Both the position numbers and the translations under genes were made by a program. The notes under the pieces were generated by a model. That model was not told the origin of the DNA. It did no database searches and saw only the letters and a program-made list of their open reading frames with translations. Shown here piece by piece: positions 5,179-6,883 of a stretch of DNA of 6,883 bases. Source of the DNA: Nitrosomonas sp. (lineage in GTDB: Bacteria > Pseudomonadota > Gammaproteobacteria > Burkholderiales > Nitrosomonadaceae); contig DOOY01000025.1 in assembly GCA_003514765.1 (NCBI GenBank), positions 1-6,883 on the forward strand. Direction: 5' to 3'. The first letter of the stretch is position 1, and every line of letters begins with the position of its first letter.

Positions 5179-6883
5179 ATGAATAAAGATCTTCGCACGA
5201 CCCTGTTGGAAAGCTCTATTGCCCAACGCATCATGATTCTCGATGGCGCAATGGGGACAATGATACAAACCTTTAAGCTCGAAGAAGCCGATTTCCGAGG
5301 CGAGCGCTTTGCAGATTTTTCGCATGATTTGAAAGGTAATAATGATTTGCTGACGCTGACACGACCAGATGTGATCCGTTCAATTCACAATGATTATCTT
5401 GAAGCTGGCGCGGATATCATAGAAACCAATACATTTAACTCCAATGCGGTTTCTATGGCGGATTATCATATGCAGGATTTGGTGTATGAGCTCAATGCTT
5501 CTGCGGCAAAACTGGCGCGTGAAGCCGTGCAGGCAATCGAAGAAAAAACACCTGACAAACCCCGCTTCGTTGCGGGCGTCATCGGACCGACAACAAAAAC
5601 AGCGTCGATTTCGCCTGATGTCAATGACCCCGGTTTCCGCAATATCACCTTTGATCAACTGGTAACCGACTATACTGAATCAATCCGCGGGCTGGTTGAT
5701 GGCGGTGTCGATATACTGATGGTTGAGACCATCTTTGATTCCTTAAATTCCAAAGCAGCGTTATTTGCAATTGATCAGTTTTTTGAAGTAAACAATGTTC
5801 GATTGCCCGTCATGATTTCAGTAACCATAACGGACGCTTCAGGCCGGACATTGTCAGGACAGACGCCGGCAGCATTCTGGAATTCGGTCCGGCATGCAAA
5901 TCCGCTTTCGGTCGGTATTAACTGTGCACTGGGTGCTGAACTCATGCGCCCGTATATTGAAGAGCTCTCCGATGTGGCGGAAGTCTATGTCAGCGTACAT
6001 CCGAATGCCGGGCTGCCGAATCCTTTGTCGGAAACCGGCTATGACGAAACGCCTGAATATACCGCGCGCCAGCTTAAGGATTTTGCGCAATCCGGTTTTG
6101 TGAATATTGTCGGGGGGTGTTGCGGTACTACGCCTGCGCATATCAAAGCCATCGCTGAAGCGGTCGGCCCGCTGCCACCAAGAAAAGTACCGGAACTTCC
6201 AAAAAAACTTAGGCTGTCAGGTTTGGAGCCACTCAGCATTGATGATGACTCACTTTTCGTCAATGTCGGCGAGCGCACCAATGTAACCGGTTCTCGTGCC
6301 TTTGCACGACTGATTCTCGGCGATCAGTATGCTGAGGCGCTGGATGTGGCACGCAGTCAGGTTGAAAGCGGTGCGCAGATCATCGACATCAATATGGACG
6401 AGGCCATGCTGGATTCACAAAAAGCCATGGTGACCTTTTTGAATCTGATTGCCACCGAGCCGGATATCTGCCGTGTGCCGATAATGCTCGATTCGAGTAA
6501 ATGGACGGTGATAGAAGCGGGACTCAAATGCATACAGGGCAAGTCCATTATCAACTCCATCAGCATGAAAGAAGGCGAAGAAGAGTTTATTATGCATGCC
6601 AGACTGGCGCGCCGTTATGGTGCCGCCGTCATTGTCATGGCTTTTGATGAAGAGGGTCAGGCAGACACGCTTGCCCGCAAAGTGGAAATATGCACCCGCA
6701 GTTATCGTGTATTGGTCGATAAAGTCGGCTTTCCGCCGGAAGATATTATTTTTGATCCGAATATTTTTGCCATCGCCACCGGTATTGACGAACACAATAA
6801 CTATGGCGTTGATTTCATTGATGCCACACGCGAGATTAAAAAAACATTGCCGCATGCCAAAGTCAGCGGCGGTGTATCCAATG
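5179..6883 (+). CDS. metH: Cobalamin-dependent methionine synthase, N-terminal part (runs off the window)
   Basis: MetH transfers the methyl group of 5-methyltetrahydrofolate to homocysteine through methylcobalamin, making methionine and tetrahydrofolate. The first 568 codons are present and uninterrupted, just under half of a typical protein of about 1,200 residues. Residues about 16-328 are the homocysteine-binding barrel, with DGAMGTMIQ (22-30) and the zinc ligands Cys249 (GINCALG) and Cys314/Cys315 (VGGCCGTTP). Residues about 357-568 are most of the folate-binding barrel: [13 protein letters not shown] (360-372), [10 protein letters not shown] (403-412), PIMLDSSKW (434-442), NSISMKEG (459-466) and [11 protein letters not shown] (525-535). 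The cobalamin-binding and SAM-dependent reactivation domains would lie to the right. The ATG at 5179 has no clear Shine-Dalgarno sequence but gives the expected N-terminal length. Close similarity to E. coli MetH leaves little doubt. Confidence 0.97.
   Translation, partial: MNKDLRTTLLESSIAQRIMILDGAMGTMIQTFKLEEADFRGERFADFSHDLKGNNDLLTLTRPDVIRSIHNDYLEAGADIIETNTFNSNAVSMADYHMQDLVYELNASAAKLAREAVQAIEEKTPDKPRFVAGVIGPTTKTASISPDVNDPGFRNITFDQLVTDYTESIRGLVDGGVDILMVETIFDSLNSKAALFAIDQFFEVNNVRLPVMISVTITDASGRTLSGQTPAAFWNSVRHANPLSVGINCALGAELMRPYIEELSDVAEVYVSVHPNAGLPNPLSETGYDETPEYTARQLKDFAQSGFVNIVGGCCGTTPAHIKAIAEAVGPLPPRKVPELPKKLRLSGLEPLSIDDDSLFVNVGERTNVTGSRAFARLILGDQYAEALDVARSQVESGAQIIDINMDEAMLDSQKAMVTFLNLIATEPDICRVPIMLDSSKWTVIEAGLKCIQGKSIINSISMKEGEEEFIMHARLARRYGAAVIVMAFDEEGQADTLARKVEICTRSYRVLVDKVGFPPEDIIFDPNIFAIATGIDEHNNYGVDFIDATREIKKTLPHAKVSGGVSN

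Noticed and set aside
6415..6855. 146-codon minus-strand frame inside metH
   Set aside because: It is antisense to the folate-binding domain of MetH, which is clearly the coding strand. It has no own promoter or recognisable domain.

Overview
The window holds a compact run of bacterial housekeeping genes. I see no mobile element, CRISPR array, prophage gene or accessory island. In order it has a tRNA-Thr(CGU) on the minus strand, then on the plus strand aroQ, accB, accC, prmA, a zinc-ribbon/DUF3426 membrane-protein gene, and the first 568 codons of metH, which runs off the right edge.

The order aroQ - accB - accC - prmA - zinc-ribbon/DUF3426 protein is, from general knowledge, typical of Betaproteobacteria. 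The AccB, AccC, PrmA and MetH proteins are all of proteobacterial type. The moderately AT-rich composition and A/T-rich spacers make a lower-GC member of the Nitrosomonadales (Nitrosomonas-like) my best guess. That is inference from layout and composition, not a database match.

Layout: 1-75 is the tRNA, with its own promoter reading leftward. 76-385 is a divergent AT-rich spacer. 386-844 is aroQ. 845-1145 is a 301-bp spacer and accB leader with three hairpins. 1146-4038 is the probable accB-accC-prmA operon, with 97 bp between accB and accC and 24 bp between accC and prmA. 4039-4159 is a spacer with a perfect -10 hexamer before the zinc-ribbon gene (4160-5062). 5063-5178 is a spacer with another perfect -10 and an unusual G-rich tract before metH (5179 to beyond 6883).

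Function: AroQ catalyses the third step of the shikimate pathway. AccB and AccC are the biotin carrier and biotin carboxylase of acetyl-CoA carboxylase, the entry to fatty acid synthesis. PrmA methylates ribosomal protein L11 with S-adenosylmethionine (SAM). MetH makes the methionine from which SAM derives. All diagnostic active-site residues that I could check are intact.

No new biological system is evident. The points worth a second look are in the non-coding parts: a 24-codon ORF in the accB-accC gap that ends on the accC ribosome-binding site in the accC frame, a 51-57-codon ORF in the accB leader in the accB frame, hairpins in that leader, and a G-rich tract where a -35 box would be expected for metH.
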